A DNA stretch of 64,000 nucleotides from Streptomyces sp. SID8374 (GCF_009865135.1 NZ_WWGH01000001.1:992001-1056000); one strand, 5' to 3'; positions 9,182-17,783 are shown, numbered from the stretch's first letter. The notes: generated by a model from the sequence alone, not told the origin. Made by a program: numbers and translations.

Positions 9182-10162
9182 ATGTCGTCATGGCGTTCCT
9201 GGCATCGTCCGTTAGTCGTCTTCTCCGCCGCGATGGCCCTCTGGGCACTCGTCTCCGCCGTGGGCCTCGCGGTCGACGACCGGGTCCTGGTGGGCGCCCC
9301 GATCTGGGCGAAGCCGTTCAAGTTCTACGTCTCCTTCGCCGCCTACGGCCTGACGCTGGCCTGGATGCTGGCGCAGACGACCTGGGGGCGCCGCACCGGC
9401 TGGTGGGCGGGGAACGTCGTCGTCCTCACGAGCCTCGTCGAGATGGTGATCATCACCGGGCAGGTCATCCGGGGGAAGCGCAGCCACTTCAACGCCGAGA
9501 CCCCCTTCGACGAGACCCTGTACACGGTGATGGGGCTCACCGTCGTCGTCCTGTGGGCGGCCACCCTGGTCATCGCCGTCCTGCTGCTGCGCACCCGGCT
9601 CGCCGACCGGGCGACGGCCTGGGCGATCCGGGGCGGTGTGCTGATCGCCCTGGTGGGCGCGGCTGTCGGCTTCCTGATGGCGCAGCCGACCGCCGAGCAG
9701 CGGGCCGCCGGGAACCTGGACACCACCGACGTGATCGGCGCCCACTCCGTCGGTGTGCCGGACGGCGGACCCGCGATGCCGCTGACCGGCTGGTCCACCA
9801 CCGGCGGCGACCTGCGGATCCCGCACTTCGTGGGGATGCACGCGCTCCAGCTGATCCCGCTGTTCCTGATCGCCCTGGTGGTGCTCGCGCCCCGGTTCGC
9901 CCGGCTGCGCGACGCCGGGGTGCGGCTGCGTCTCGTACGGGTGGTGACCGTCGGGTACGCGGGGCTCGTCGCGCTGACCATCTGGCAGGCGCTGCGGGGG
10001 CAGCCCCTCATCCACCCGGACGCGGCGACCCTCATAGCCGCCGGGGTGCTCCTGGCGGCGGTGGCGGCCGGGGTGTGGGCGGCGCTGCGCCCCGCACCCG
10101 AACCCGTATCCGTACGCGCAGAGACCGAACCCGCTTCCGACAGCAAGGAGTTCACGGCATGA
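9182..10162 (+). CDS. Conserved membrane protein of unknown function
   Basis: About 326 residues with seven or eight predicted membrane helices; not recognised as any characterised family. The first helix (VVFSAAMALWALVSAVGLAV) is followed by a short VDDRVLVGAPIWAKPFKFYVSF segment. A loop near residues 180-225 is polar and histidine-bearing (GAHSVGVPDGGPAMPL, then RIPHFVGMHALQL). ATG 9182 is preferred over 9140 because a G-rich ribosome-binding site lies six bases before it. The stop overlaps the next start (ATGA), so the two are coupled. Divergent from a MerR regulator. Histidines in or next to helices could bind haem or metal, but that is speculation. Confidence 0.75.
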   Translation: MSSWRSWHRPLVVFSAAMALWALVSAVGLAVDDRVLVGAPIWAKPFKFYVSFAAYGLTLAWMLAQTTWGRRTGWWAGNVVVLTSLVEMVIITGQVIRGKRSHFNAETPFDETLYTVMGLTVVVLWAATLVIAVLLLRTRLADRATAWAIRGGVLIALVGAAVGFLMAQPTAEQRAAGNLDTTDVIGAHSVGVPDGGPAMPLTGWSTTGGDLRIPHFVGMHALQLIPLFLIALVVLAPRFARLRDAGVRLRLVRVVTVGYAGLVALTIWQALRGQPLIHPDAATLIAAGVLLAAVAAGVWAALRPAPEPVSVRAETEPASDSKEFTA

Positions 10163-10602
10163 CCGGCACCCTCTTCGACATCACGTTCTATCTGGCCGCA
10201 CCCTTCTGGCTGCTGATGATCTTCGCCCCGGCCTGGTCGGTCACCACCCGGATCGTCTCCTCACCGCTGACGGTCCTGCCGCTCCTCGCCCTCTACACCG
10301 TCCTGGCCGTCCAGGTCTTCCCGGAGCTCTGGACGGCGGTGAGCGCCCCGGACCTCGGCACCTTCCAGGAGCTGACGGCGCTGGCCGAAGGTGCCGGAGC
10401 CCTGTGGGCGCAGGTGATCGCCTGGGATCTGCTGGTCGGCCAGTGGATGTTCCTCCAGAGCCGGAAGCTGGGGTTCTCGCCGTGGCTGATGGGCCCGCTG
10501 CTCGTGCTGACGATCCTGCTCTCGCCGTTCGGGGTGCTGCTCTTCCTCGGCCTGCGCGCCCTCCGCCGGGGCGCGGACCGGCCGCAGGGGCAGCACGGCT
10601 GA
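10159..10602 (+). CDS. ABA4-like (DUF4281) membrane protein
   Basis: The 147-residue protein begins MTGTLFDITFYLAAPFWLLMIFAPAW and has four hydrophobic segments. The pattern matches the small ABA4-like/DUF4281 family, named after a plant plastid protein needed for neoxanthin synthesis and of unknown biochemical role in bacteria. It overlaps the preceding membrane-protein gene by four bases. The pair therefore forms a MerR-controlled operon. The function cannot be told from sequence. It ends 128 bp before sigK, with a SigK-type promoter in between. Confidence 0.7.
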   Translation: MTGTLFDITFYLAAPFWLLMIFAPAWSVTTRIVSSPLTVLPLLALYTVLAVQVFPELWTAVSAPDLGTFQELTALAEGAGALWAQVIAWDLLVGQWMFLQSRKLGFSPWLMGPLLVLTILLSPFGVLLFLGLRALRRGADRPQGQHG

Positions 10603-10663
10603 AACGCGCCGCTGCGTCGCAGCGCCGGGCGGGACCGGTTCTGGAAAGATCGCGGGCATCGGA

Positions 10664-10692
10664 CCAATCCGGACGGCCATCGGCTCCGAATC
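10664..10692 (+). promoter_or_regulatory. SigK-type promoter of sigK (autoregulatory)
   Basis: CCAATCC at 10664-10670 (-35) and CGAATC at 10687-10692 (-10) are separated by exactly 16 bp. The same arrangement appears at 19113-19141 (minus strand) and 19186-19214. It resembles the mycobacterial SigK promoter (CCATCC, 16-17 bp, CGAATA). It lies about 40 bp before the sigK start. Confidence 0.75.
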
Positions 10693-10730
10693 AATTTCCG
10701 GAACCGATGACGTCCCGGGAGGAAACCCGC

Positions 10731-11315
10731 GTGAACCAAGCCGTACAGATCAGCGGGGTGCCCTCGCCAGAGCCTGACCTGCAAGAACTGATGGTGCTGG
10801 TCGCGCGGGGGGACCAGGACGCGTTCGCCAGGGTGTACGACGCGGTCTCCGGGCCCGTGCTCGGCCTCGTACGCAGCGTCCTGCGCGACCCGGCCCAGTC
10901 GGAGGAGGTCGCCCAGGAGGTCCTGGTCGAGGTGTGGCGTACCGCCCCCCGCTTCCAGGCCGCCCGGGGCAGCGCCATGAACTGGGTGCTGACCCTCGCC
11001 CACCACCGGGCCGTCGACCGGGTCCGCTCGGCGGAGGCGTCGGCGGCGCGGGAGCACAAGGCGGCGCTGCTGGACCGGACGCCCGCCTTCGACGAGGTCT
11101 CCGAACAGGTGGAGACACGGTTGGAGAGAGAGCAGGTACGCCGCTGTCTGCGGACCCTGTCCGAACTCCAGCGGCAGTCCGTGACCCTGGCCTACTACCG
11201 GGGGCTGACCTACCGTGAGGTGGCGGAACTCCTCACCGTGCCGCTGGGCACCATCAAGACACGACTCCGCGACGGCCTGATCCGGCTGCGCGACTGCCTG
11301 GGGGTGAGCGCATGA
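10731..11315 (+). CDS. sigK: ECF RNA polymerase sigma factor, SigK type
   Basis: About 194 residues. Region 2 (FARVYDAVSGPVLGLVRSVL, then EEVAQEVLVEVWR) melts the -10 element. Region 4 (LQRQSVTLAYYRGLTYREVA, then PLGTIKTRLRDGLIRLR) reads the -35. GTG 10731 has GGGAGG eight bases upstream; an in-frame ATG at 10704-10707 is possible but lacks such a site. The stop overlaps the anti-sigma start by four bases. The assignment to the SigK (ECF19) group rests on the RskA partner, a nearby gene set matching the M. tuberculosis sigK locus, and an upstream promoter of SigK form. Expected to be held inactive by RskA until the latter is cleaved at the membrane. Confidence 0.9.
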   Translation: MNQAVQISGVPSPEPDLQELMVLVARGDQDAFARVYDAVSGPVLGLVRSVLRDPAQSEEVAQEVLVEVWRTAPRFQAARGSAMNWVLTLAHHRAVDRVRSAEASAAREHKAALLDRTPAFDEVSEQVETRLEREQVRRCLRTLSELQRQSVTLAYYRGLTYREVAELLTVPLGTIKTRLRDGLIRLRDCLGVSA

Positions 11316-12064
11316 GCACGGCCGAACTGCACACGCTGACCGGGGCCTATGCCCTGCATGCGCTGCCGGAGGACGAGCGCCGCGAGTTCGAGCGGCATCT
11401 GGGCGACTGCGAGGCCTGCACCCAGGAGGTGCGGGAGCTGTCGGCCACGGCCGCCCGGCTCGGCCTCGCCGTCGCCGAGAGCCCGCCGCGCGAGCTGCGC
11501 GAGAGGGTCCTGCGGGAGATCACGACCGTACGGCAGGAGGTCCCGTCGCACGGCAGACCAGGGCGTACGGGAGGCGGTGGCCGCACCGGCCGCTGGACCA
11601 CCTACGCGCTGGCCGCCTGCATCGCGGCGGCGGCCGCCTTCGGCGGGGTGGCGGTGTGGCAGAACCAGGTGGCGCAGGACGCCCGCCAGGAGGCCAACCA
11701 GGCCCAGCGGCAGAACCAGCAGCTGGCCCAGGTGCTCTCCGCCCCGGACGCGAAGACCAGCTCGGGCGAGCTGACCGGCGGCGCACGCGGCACCGTCGTC
11801 GTCTCGCAGCAGGAGAACCGGGCGGTGTTCCTGGCCTCGGGGATGGAGCGGCCGCCGAGCGGCAAGGTGTACCAGCTCTGGTTCAACGACGACGGCACCA
11901 TGCGTTCGGCCGGTCTGATGAACCCGTCGGCGAGCGATGACGCGGTGCTGCTGGACGGCCCCGTGGACCGGGCGACGGGCATGGGCATCACGGTCGAACC
12001 GGCGGGCGGATCGGCCGAACCGACCTCCGACCCGGTGGCCCTGATGGACTTCCCGACGGCCTGA
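11312..12064 (+). CDS. rskA: Anti-sigma factor RskA (regulator of SigK)
   Basis: The 250-residue membrane protein has three parts. Residues 1-90 form the cytoplasmic anti-sigma domain with a zinc-binding type HxxxCxxC motif (H29, C33, C36: HLGDCEAC). Residues about 96-116 are one membrane helix (YALAACIAAAAAFGGVAVW). The rest is the extracellular RskA domain (RAVFLASGMERPPSGKVYQLW, later VTVEP-like GITVEPAGGSAEPTSDPVA). It overlaps sigK by four bases, which suggests balanced translation of the pair. In Mycobacterium RskA is removed by regulated intramembrane proteolysis. A site-2 protease relative lies 31 kb away at 43114-44364, though a link is unproven. Confidence 0.92.
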   Translation: MSTAELHTLTGAYALHALPEDERREFERHLGDCEACTQEVRELSATAARLGLAVAESPPRELRERVLREITTVRQEVPSHGRPGRTGGGGRTGRWTTYALAACIAAAAAFGGVAVWQNQVAQDARQEANQAQRQNQQLAQVLSAPDAKTSSGELTGGARGTVVVSQQENRAVFLASGMERPPSGKVYQLWFNDDGTMRSAGLMNPSASDDAVLLDGPVDRATGMGITVEPAGGSAEPTSDPVALMDFPTA

Positions 12065-12094
12065 TCCACCCTCTCTGCAAGGAGCACCCGTTCC

Positions 12095-13447
12095 ATGAAC
12101 GTCGCGGTGGTGCTGTTCACCTCCGATCTGCGTCTGCACGACAACCCGGTACTGCGTTCCGCCCTGCGGGACGCGGGCCGGGTCGTCCCGCTCTTCGTCC
12201 GGGACGACGCGGTCCACCGGGCCGGGTTCGACGCCCCCAACCGGCTCGCCTTCCTAGCCGACTGCCTGGCGGACCTGGACGCCGGGCTGCGGAAGCGGGG
12301 CGGCCGGCTCATCGTCCGTACGGGCGCGGTGGCGGAGGAGGTGCGCCGGCTGGTCGAGGAGACCGGGGCGGGGGCGGTGCACATGGCCGCCGGAGTGAGC
12401 GGGTACGCGGCACGGCGTGAGGAACAGCTGCGTACCGCCCTGGCGGACACCGGCTGCGACCTGCGCATCCATGACGCGGTGGTCACCGCGCTCGCTCCGG
12501 GCCGGGTGGTCCCGACGGGCAAGGACCACTTCGCGGTGTTCACCCCGTACTTCCGCCGTTGGGAGGCGGCGGGGGTACGGGGCACACTGACCGCACCCCG
12601 CACGGTCCGGCTCCCGGACGGCGAGCTCCCCTCCGACCCCCTCCTCACCCGGGCCGACATCAAGAACACCTCGCCCGGCCTCGCCGAGGGCGGCGAGCAG
12701 ATGGCCCGCAAGCTGGTGACGTCCTGGCTCAACGGCGACATGGACGACTACGCGGACGGCCACGACGACCTCGCCGGGGACGCCACCTCCCGGCTCTCCC
12801 CGCACCTCCACTTCGGTACGGTCTCCGCCGCCGAACTGGCCACCCGCGCCCAGGAGAAGGGCGGACCCGGCGGCGAGGCGTTCGTCAGGCAGCTGGCCTG
12901 GCGCGACTTCCACCACCAGGTCCTCGCCGCCCGCCACGACGCCTCCTGGTCCGACTACCGGCCGCGCCACGACAACTGGCGCTCGGACGAGGACGAGATC
13001 ACCGCCTGGAAGACCGGCCGGACCGGGTATCCCGTGGTGGACGCGGCGATGCGGCAGCTGGCGCACGAGGGGTGGATGCACAACCGGGGCCGGCTGCTCG
13101 CCGCGAGCTTCCTCACCAAGACGCTGTACGTGGACTGGCGCGTGGGCGCCCGCCACTTCCTGGAGCTGCTGGTCGACGGCGACATCGCCAACAACCAGCT
13201 CAACTGGCAGTGGGTCGCGGGCACCGGCACGGACACCCGCCCCAACCGGGTCCTCAACCCGGTGACCCAGGCGAAGCGCTACGACCCGCACGGCGACTAC
13301 GTACGGCGGTGGGTGCCGGAGCTGGCGGAGGTGAAGGGGTCTGCCGTCCATGAGCCATGGAAGGTGGAGGGGCTGGACTATCCGGCGCCGGTGGTGGACC
13401 TGGGCGAGGCGCGGGCACGGTTCGAGAGGGCGCGCGGGCTGGAGTGA
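12095..13447 (+). CDS. phr: Deoxyribodipyrimidine photolyase
   Basis: The 450-residue protein has the N-terminal antenna-binding alpha/beta domain (VVLFTSDLRLHDNPVL) and the C-terminal FAD domain. Signature segments are LSPHLHFGTVSAAEL, GEAFVRQLAWRDFHHQVL, TGYPVVDAAMRQLAHEGWMHNR and NNQLNWQWVAGTGTD. It uses blue light to split pyrimidine dimers. ATG 12095 follows AAGGAG. It lies only 30 bp after rskA on the same strand with no hairpin between, so it is probably carried on the sigK transcript. A strong convergent hairpin follows. Some relatives act as photoreceptors; the standard active-site segments favour repair. Confidence 0.93.
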   Translation: MNVAVVLFTSDLRLHDNPVLRSALRDAGRVVPLFVRDDAVHRAGFDAPNRLAFLADCLADLDAGLRKRGGRLIVRTGAVAEEVRRLVEETGAGAVHMAAGVSGYAARREEQLRTALADTGCDLRIHDAVVTALAPGRVVPTGKDHFAVFTPYFRRWEAAGVRGTLTAPRTVRLPDGELPSDPLLTRADIKNTSPGLAEGGEQMARKLVTSWLNGDMDDYADGHDDLAGDATSRLSPHLHFGTVSAAELATRAQEKGGPGGEAFVRQLAWRDFHHQVLAARHDASWSDYRPRHDNWRSDEDEITAWKTGRTGYPVVDAAMRQLAHEGWMHNRGRLLAASFLTKTLYVDWRVGARHFLELLVDGDIANNQLNWQWVAGTGTDTRPNRVLNPVTQAKRYDPHGDYVRRWVPELAEVKGSAVHEPWKVEGLDYPAPVVDLGEARARFERARGLE

Positions 13448-13479
13448 GGGCCTGTACGCGTGATCGCCTACAGGCCCTC
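13446..13479. terminator. Bidirectional hairpin between phr and the DUF1295 gene
   Basis: A perfect 11-bp stem (GAGGGCCTGTA and its complement) has a 12-base loop. It sits between convergent stops, so it can serve both transcripts. Confidence 0.8.
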
Positions 13480-13487
13480 CACGGATG

Positions 13488-14291
13488 TCAGCCGCGCCGC
13501 GGCGGCCGGGGGAAGAACCCGCTGGTCCGGGCCTGGTACTCGGTGAAGCCCGGACGGTCGGCCATGTGACGCTCCAGCAGGGCCGCCCCGCTCCCCTTCG
13601 TCAGCAGGAAGGTCATCACCAGCGGGGCCACGACCGTCGCGGCGGCGGCAGTGGGCGCCTGGCAGACGAAGAGGAACAGGCCCCACCAGACAAGGAAGTC
13701 GCCGAAGTAGTTCGGGTGCCGGGTCCACGACCACAGGCCCCGGTCCATGATCTTCCCCTTGTTGGCGGGGTCGGCCTTGAAGCGGGCGAGCTGGTGGTCA
13801 CCGATCCCCTCGAAGGCGAGCCCGACCGCCCACAGGACCGCACCCGCCCAGGCCCACCGCTCCAGGGGCCCGGTCAGATACTGCGCGGCCTGGACGGGCA
13901 GCGAGACCAGCCAGACCAGCGCGCCCTGGAGCAGGTAGACCTTGCGCAGGGCGTAGAGCTGGGGGTTGCCGGGGGCCTTGGCGAGCATCTTCTCGTAGCG
14001 CGGGTCCTCCCCGTGGCCGCGCCCGCGCCGGCCGATGTGGACGGCGAGCCGCAGGCCCCAGACCACGGTCAGGACCGTCACCACCAGGCGCCGTACGTCG
14101 TCGCCCTCACCGGCCGAGAGGCCGTACGAGACGAGGGCGACGGCGGCGAAGCCGATGCCCCACGCCACGTCGACGATGCGGTGGACACCCTTCTTCAGGG
14201 CGATGGCGAAGGTGACCAGCATGACGGCGAGGGCGGCACCGGCCGCGCCCGCGAGCCCGCTCGCGAACGCGGCCCAGGCGAAGCCGCTCAC
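13488..14291 (-). CDS. DUF1295 (steroid 5-alpha-reductase-like) membrane protein
   Basis: The protein has 267 residues with six or so membrane helices. The C-terminal motif WSWTRHPNYFGDFLVWWG is the NADPH/substrate motif of the steroid 5-alpha reductase / isoprenylcysteine methyltransferase superfamily. The family is DUF1295, the counterpart of Rv0446c in the M. tuberculosis sigK locus. It is the last gene of a five-gene minus-strand operon and overlaps the preceding methyltransferase stop by four bases (GTGA). A reductase acting on the modified lipid made by the upstream enzymes is a reasonable inference but untested. Confidence 0.85.
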   Translation of the reverse strand: MSGFAWAAFASGLAGAAGAALAVMLVTFAIALKKGVHRIVDVAWGIGFAAVALVSYGLSAGEGDDVRRLVVTVLTVVWGLRLAVHIGRRGRGHGEDPRYEKMLAKAPGNPQLYALRKVYLLQGALVWLVSLPVQAAQYLTGPLERWAWAGAVLWAVGLAFEGIGDHQLARFKADPANKGKIMDRGLWSWTRHPNYFGDFLVWWGLFLFVCQAPTAAAATVVAPLVMTFLLTKGSGAALLERHMADRPGFTEYQARTSGFFPRPPRRG

Positions 14292-15637
14292 CGGTGTGCC
14301 CCGTACCAGTCCCGACGGGTCGGCTCCATCCCGGCGTCACCGGCCCGGCCGGGACGTACGCACAGGATCTGGTCGACGCCCATGCGCCGCTCCTCGAACG
14401 CGAGGGCGCCGCCGACGAGATAGAGCCGCCAGACGCGCGCGGTCTCCTCCCCCACCAGGTCGGTGAACTCCGCCCAGCGCTCCTCCAGCGTCCGCCGCCA
14501 GGCGTCCACGGTCAGGACGTAGTGCTCACGCAGGGCCTCGACGTCCCGCACTTCGAGACCCGCTCCCTCCAGCAGTCCGACGGTCTCCCCGACCGGCCGC
14601 ATGTGCATGTCCGGGGCGATGTACGACTCGATGAACGCACCGCCGCCCGGGGCGTTGGCCCCGCGCGACATCTGCTGGACCAGCACCCGGCCCTGCGGGC
14701 GCAGGGAGTCGTGCAGGATACGGGTGAAGGCCGGGTACTCGGCGTCGCCGACGTGCTCGCCCATCTCGATGGTGGAGACGGCGTCGTACGTGCCCCGGGT
14801 CTCCGGCCGCTCCGCGATGTCGCGGTAGTCGATGTTGAGGACCTCGACCAGCTCCTCCAGACCGCGTGCCGTCACCTGCTCCCGTACGTACGCGGCCTGT
14901 TCGGCGGCGAGCGTGACGGCGGTGACCCGGACACCGTGGTGCCGGGCCGCGTGCAGGGTCAGCGAGCCCCAGCCGCAGCCGATGTCCAGCAGACGGGCGC
15001 CGGGCCGCAGTCCGAGCTTGCGGCAGATCAGCTCCAGCTTGTCGCGCTGCGCGTCGGCCGGGCCGTAACCGGGTGCGTCGCTGGTCCAGTAGCCGCAGGA
15101 GTACGCCATGGTCTCGTCGAGGAGCAGCGCGTAGAAGGCGTTGGACAGGTCGTAGTGGTGGCTGATCGCCGCCCGGTCCCGGGCCTTGCTGTGCAGCGCC
15201 CCGCGCAGCCCGGCCCGGGCCGCGGGCACCGGCGGGCGGGGCCCTACGGCACCGAGGCGCAGGGCGGTGCCCGCCGCTCTGAGACGGTCGGCGAGGCCGG
15301 GCGCGGGCGGGGTGAGGCCGCGTTCGTCGATCGCGCGGCGCATGGCGCGCAGCCCGTCGCCGAGGTCTTCGTCGAGGTCGATCTCGCCGGTGATGTACGC
15401 CTCCGCCAGGCCCAGTTCGCCCGGCTCCCAGAGCAGGCGGCGCAGCGCGCGCCGGGAGCGTACATGGACCGTGGGGGCGTCCTCGGGCCCGGCCTCGCTG
15501 CCGTCCCACATCCGTACCCGGACCGGCAGCCCGCCGCCGAGCAGCCGCTCGGCCAGGGGTTCGAGGCGCTGGGCGGCGCCGGTGGGGATGCGGCGGGCGG
15601 CGGGCACAGCGGGGGGCCTGGGGGCGGTGGTGGTCAC
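14288..15637 (-). CDS. Cyclopropane-fatty-acid synthase family SAM methyltransferase (first paralogue)
   Basis: The 449-residue protein has an N-terminal helical lipid-contact region (about 1-140). A class I SAM domain follows with SHHYDLSNAFYALLLDETMAYSCGYW, the glycine loop LLDIGCGWGSLTLHA and the acidic EMGEHVG segment. It keeps the YSCGYW cysteine of classic cyclopropane synthases. Such enzymes transfer a methylene or methyl from SAM to the double bond of a phospholipid acyl chain. It overlaps both neighbours by four bases (GTGA), so five genes are translationally coupled. A second, divergent copy is immediately upstream. Whether the product is a cyclopropane, a methylene or a methyl branch cannot be read from sequence. 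Confidence 0.9.
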   Translation of the reverse strand: MTTTAPRPPAVPAARRIPTGAAQRLEPLAERLLGGGLPVRVRMWDGSEAGPEDAPTVHVRSRRALRRLLWEPGELGLAEAYITGEIDLDEDLGDGLRAMRRAIDERGLTPPAPGLADRLRAAGTALRLGAVGPRPPVPAARAGLRGALHSKARDRAAISHHYDLSNAFYALLLDETMAYSCGYWTSDAPGYGPADAQRDKLELICRKLGLRPGARLLDIGCGWGSLTLHAARHHGVRVTAVTLAAEQAAYVREQVTARGLEELVEVLNIDYRDIAERPETRGTYDAVSTIEMGEHVGDAEYPAFTRILHDSLRPQGRVLVQQMSRGANAPGGGAFIESYIAPDMHMRPVGETVGLLEGAGLEVRDVEALREHYVLTVDAWRRTLEERWAEFTDLVGEETARVWRLYLVGGALAFEERRMGVDQILCVRPGRAGDAGMEPTRRDWYGAHR

Positions 15638-17049
15638 AGGGTCTCCTGGTGGGTCGGGTCACCGGCCGGTGCGCCGCCGGTCCGGTCGGCGGGCTCGCGG
15701 GTCAGGAGCAGTTGCTGCACATCGAGGTAGCCGGAGCGGAAGCCCGCCTCGGAGTAGGCCAGGTAGAAGGTCCACATCCGGCGGAAGACGGCGTCGAAGC
15801 CGAGGGCGTCGACCTCGGCGGACCGCTCGGTGAACCGTTCGCGCCACAGGCGCAGCGTCTCGGCGTAGTGCGCGCCGTAGCCGATGCGCTGGGCGGTCCG
15901 CAGCCGGGTGTGCTCGGTGGTGACCCGTTCGATCGCTTCGGTGGAGGGCAGCAGTCCGCCCGGGAAGATGTACTTGTGGATCCAGGTGTACGTGGAGCGG
16001 CTGGCGCGCAGCCGGTCGTCCGGCATGGTGATGGCCTGGAGGGCGATCCGGCCGCCGGGGGCGAGCAGCCGGTCCAGGGTCTCGAAGTAGACGGGCCAGA
16101 ACTCCTCGCCGACCGCCTCGATCATCTCGACGCTGACGATGGCGTCGTACGCGCCGGTGACCTGGCGGTAGTCGCTGAGCCGGACCTCGACCCGGTCCGC
16201 GAACCCGGCCTCGCTGATCCGGGTCCGGGCCAGTTCGCGCTGTTCGGCGGAGAGGGTGACGGTGGTGACGCGGGCGCCACGGGCGGCGGCCCGGATGGCG
16301 AGTTCGCCCCAGCCGGTGCCGATCTCCAGGAGCCGGGTTCCCTCGCCGACGCCGGCGGAGTCCAGCAGCCGGTCGATCTTGCGGTGCTGGGCGGCGGGCA
16401 GCAGGGCCTGCTCGGCGGGGAAGCCGCGGAAGACGGCGGAGGAGTAGGAGAGCGTCTCGTCCAGGAAGAGGGCGAAGAGGTCGTTGGAGAGGTCGTAGTG
16501 GTGGCTGATGTTGTCCCGCGAGCCTTCGGGGGTGTTGAGCTGCGCCTCGGGCTTGCGCAGCGCCCAGAGGGAGCGGAGCCGTTGGAGCGGGGCGGGGATC
16601 AGTTCGGCGGCGTTGTCGGCGAGGACGGTGAGGACGGCCACGAGGTCGGGGGCGTCCCACTCACCGGCCATGTAGGACTCGCCGAACCCGATGAGCCCGC
16701 TCGCGCCGATCCGCCCGAAGAAGGCGTCGGGATCGCGGATGTCCATGAGCGGCCCGCCGAGGCCGATGTCCTCCACACCGGCGAGCCGGGCGCGCAGGGG
16801 GAGCTTCGCGAGCGCGTGGCGGACGATGCGTCGGGCGACGGCGGTACGGGCGCGGGAGGCGCGGGGCCGGGTGACGATGTCGGGCCAGCGCTCGGGGTCG
16901 GGCGACTGCTGTCCGGCCGGTGCGGGGGCTTGGCCCCTCGGCGCGGGGACCTGCCCCGAGGGATGGGCGGTCTGTCCCGCAGGATCGGCGGTCCGGTCTG
17001 CCGGGTCGGGGGTCCGGTCTGCCGGCAGCTGGTGGGTGGGCGCGGTCAC
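15634..17049 (-). CDS. Cyclopropane-fatty-acid synthase family SAM methyltransferase (second, UfaA1-like)
   Basis: About 471 residues. The SAM domain shows NISHHYDLSNDLFALFLDETL, LLEIGTGWGELAIRAA and VSVEMIEAVGEEFW. It has YSSAVF where the first paralogue has YSCGYW, so the conserved cysteine is replaced. This fits the UfaA1 (Rv0447c) subgroup. GTG 17049 overlaps the DUF1365 stop (GTGA); a longer open frame to 17751 is only the shadow of that gene. Residues 9-50 are six imperfect seven-residue repeats (PADRTPD, PADRTAD, PAGQTAH and so on), which look like an expanded, disordered N-terminal tail. Part of the SigK-type lipid operon. Confidence 0.88.
   Translation of the reverse strand: MTAPTHQLPADRTPDPADRTADPAGQTAHPSGQVPAPRGQAPAPAGQQSPDPERWPDIVTRPRASRARTAVARRIVRHALAKLPLRARLAGVEDIGLGGPLMDIRDPDAFFGRIGASGLIGFGESYMAGEWDAPDLVAVLTVLADNAAELIPAPLQRLRSLWALRKPEAQLNTPEGSRDNISHHYDLSNDLFALFLDETLSYSSAVFRGFPAEQALLPAAQHRKIDRLLDSAGVGEGTRLLEIGTGWGELAIRAAARGARVTTVTLSAEQRELARTRISEAGFADRVEVRLSDYRQVTGAYDAIVSVEMIEAVGEEFWPVYFETLDRLLAPGGRIALQAITMPDDRLRASRSTYTWIHKYIFPGGLLPSTEAIERVTTEHTRLRTAQRIGYGAHYAETLRLWRERFTERSAEVDALGFDAVFRRMWTFYLAYSEAGFRSGYLDVQQLLLTREPADRTGGAPAGDPTHQETL
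16900..17025 (-). repeat. Six 21-bp in-frame repeats at the start of the UfaA1-like gene
   Basis: The translated units are PADRTPD, PADRTAD, PAGQTAH, PSGQVPA, PRGQAPA and PAGQQSP. All are in phase, with proline in position 1 and mostly Asp/Gly-Arg/Gln in positions 3-4. This is a coding minisatellite; its number of units may differ between strains. Confidence 0.6.
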
Positions 17050-17783
17050 TGCATGCCTTCCTGTGGGCGGTGCTGGGGACGGGGCTGCACGGGGAGGCCG
17101 CGCAGGTAGAGCCGGATGCCGTGCAGCCGGATGGCGAGGGAGACGGCGAGGGTGGAGAAGGGGTGGCGCAGGGCGAGGCGGGCCAGTGCCCGGGGGGTGG
17201 CCCGGCGGCGGGTGCCCCGTACGGTCGCGGTGAACGGGCGGGCCCCGTCGCGCTCCAGATGGACGCTCAGGTCCAGCCGCTCGCCGGGTTCGGGCAGCCG
17301 CATCCGGTACCCGCCGTCCACGGGGAAGAACGGCGAGACGTAGAACTCCTTGCCGACCGTGGCCCGGTGCTCGCCGTCCGGGTGGAGCAGATAGCCGTGG
17401 CGTTCGCCGTACGTGTTGTGCACCTCGGCCACGACGCAGAGCGGGGAGCCGTCGGCGCGGCGGCACCAGTAGACGGTGAGCGGGTTGAAGACATGGCCGA
17501 GGACGCGGGCCTGGGTGAGCATGGTGACGGTGGAGTCGGCGAGGTCCACCCCACGGGCTTCCAGGAACCGGCTGAGCCCGGCCCGGATGGTGGGTGCGGT
17601 GCCGCCGAAATGGTCCCGCGCCTCGAACCGGGCCAGGGGCCGCAGGGCGCGCGGCAGCCGGGGCGGGGCGTCCGGGTCGATGAGCCACAGGTAGGTCCGG
17701 TGCCGTAGCGCGTACTTGCTCGGCCGCGTCCGTACGTGCGTGATGGTGCACGGGTACAGGGCACCCTCGGGGCCGATCACCAC
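17046..17783 (-). CDS. DUF1365 domain protein
   Basis: The 245-residue protein begins VIGPEGALYPCTITHVRTRPS and has the DUF1365 segments YRTYLWLIDPDAPP-like (RHRTYLWLIDPD), LTQARVLGHVFNPLTVYWC, VAEVHNTYGERHGYLL and KEFYVSPFFPVDGGYRM. The family has no established biochemical activity; in many bacteria it is found beside an FAD amine oxidase and a cyclopropane-synthase-like enzyme, as here and at Rv0448c. It overlaps the upstream oxidoreductase by seven bases and the downstream methyltransferase by three, so it is part of a tightly coupled operon. Confidence 0.88.
   Translation of the reverse strand: MVIGPEGALYPCTITHVRTRPSKYALRHRTYLWLIDPDAPPRLPRALRPLARFEARDHFGGTAPTIRAGLSRFLEARGVDLADSTVTMLTQARVLGHVFNPLTVYWCRRADGSPLCVVAEVHNTYGERHGYLLHPDGEHRATVGKEFYVSPFFPVDGGYRMRLPEPGERLDLSVHLERDGARPFTATVRGTRRRATPRALARLALRHPFSTLAVSLAIRLHGIRLYLRGLPVQPRPQHRPQEGMQ

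Noticed and set aside
15634..17751. A 705-residue fusion of DUF1365 region and methyltransferase
   Set aside because: The N-terminal part is the wrong frame of the DUF1365 gene; a GTG overlapping that gene's stop is the natural start.
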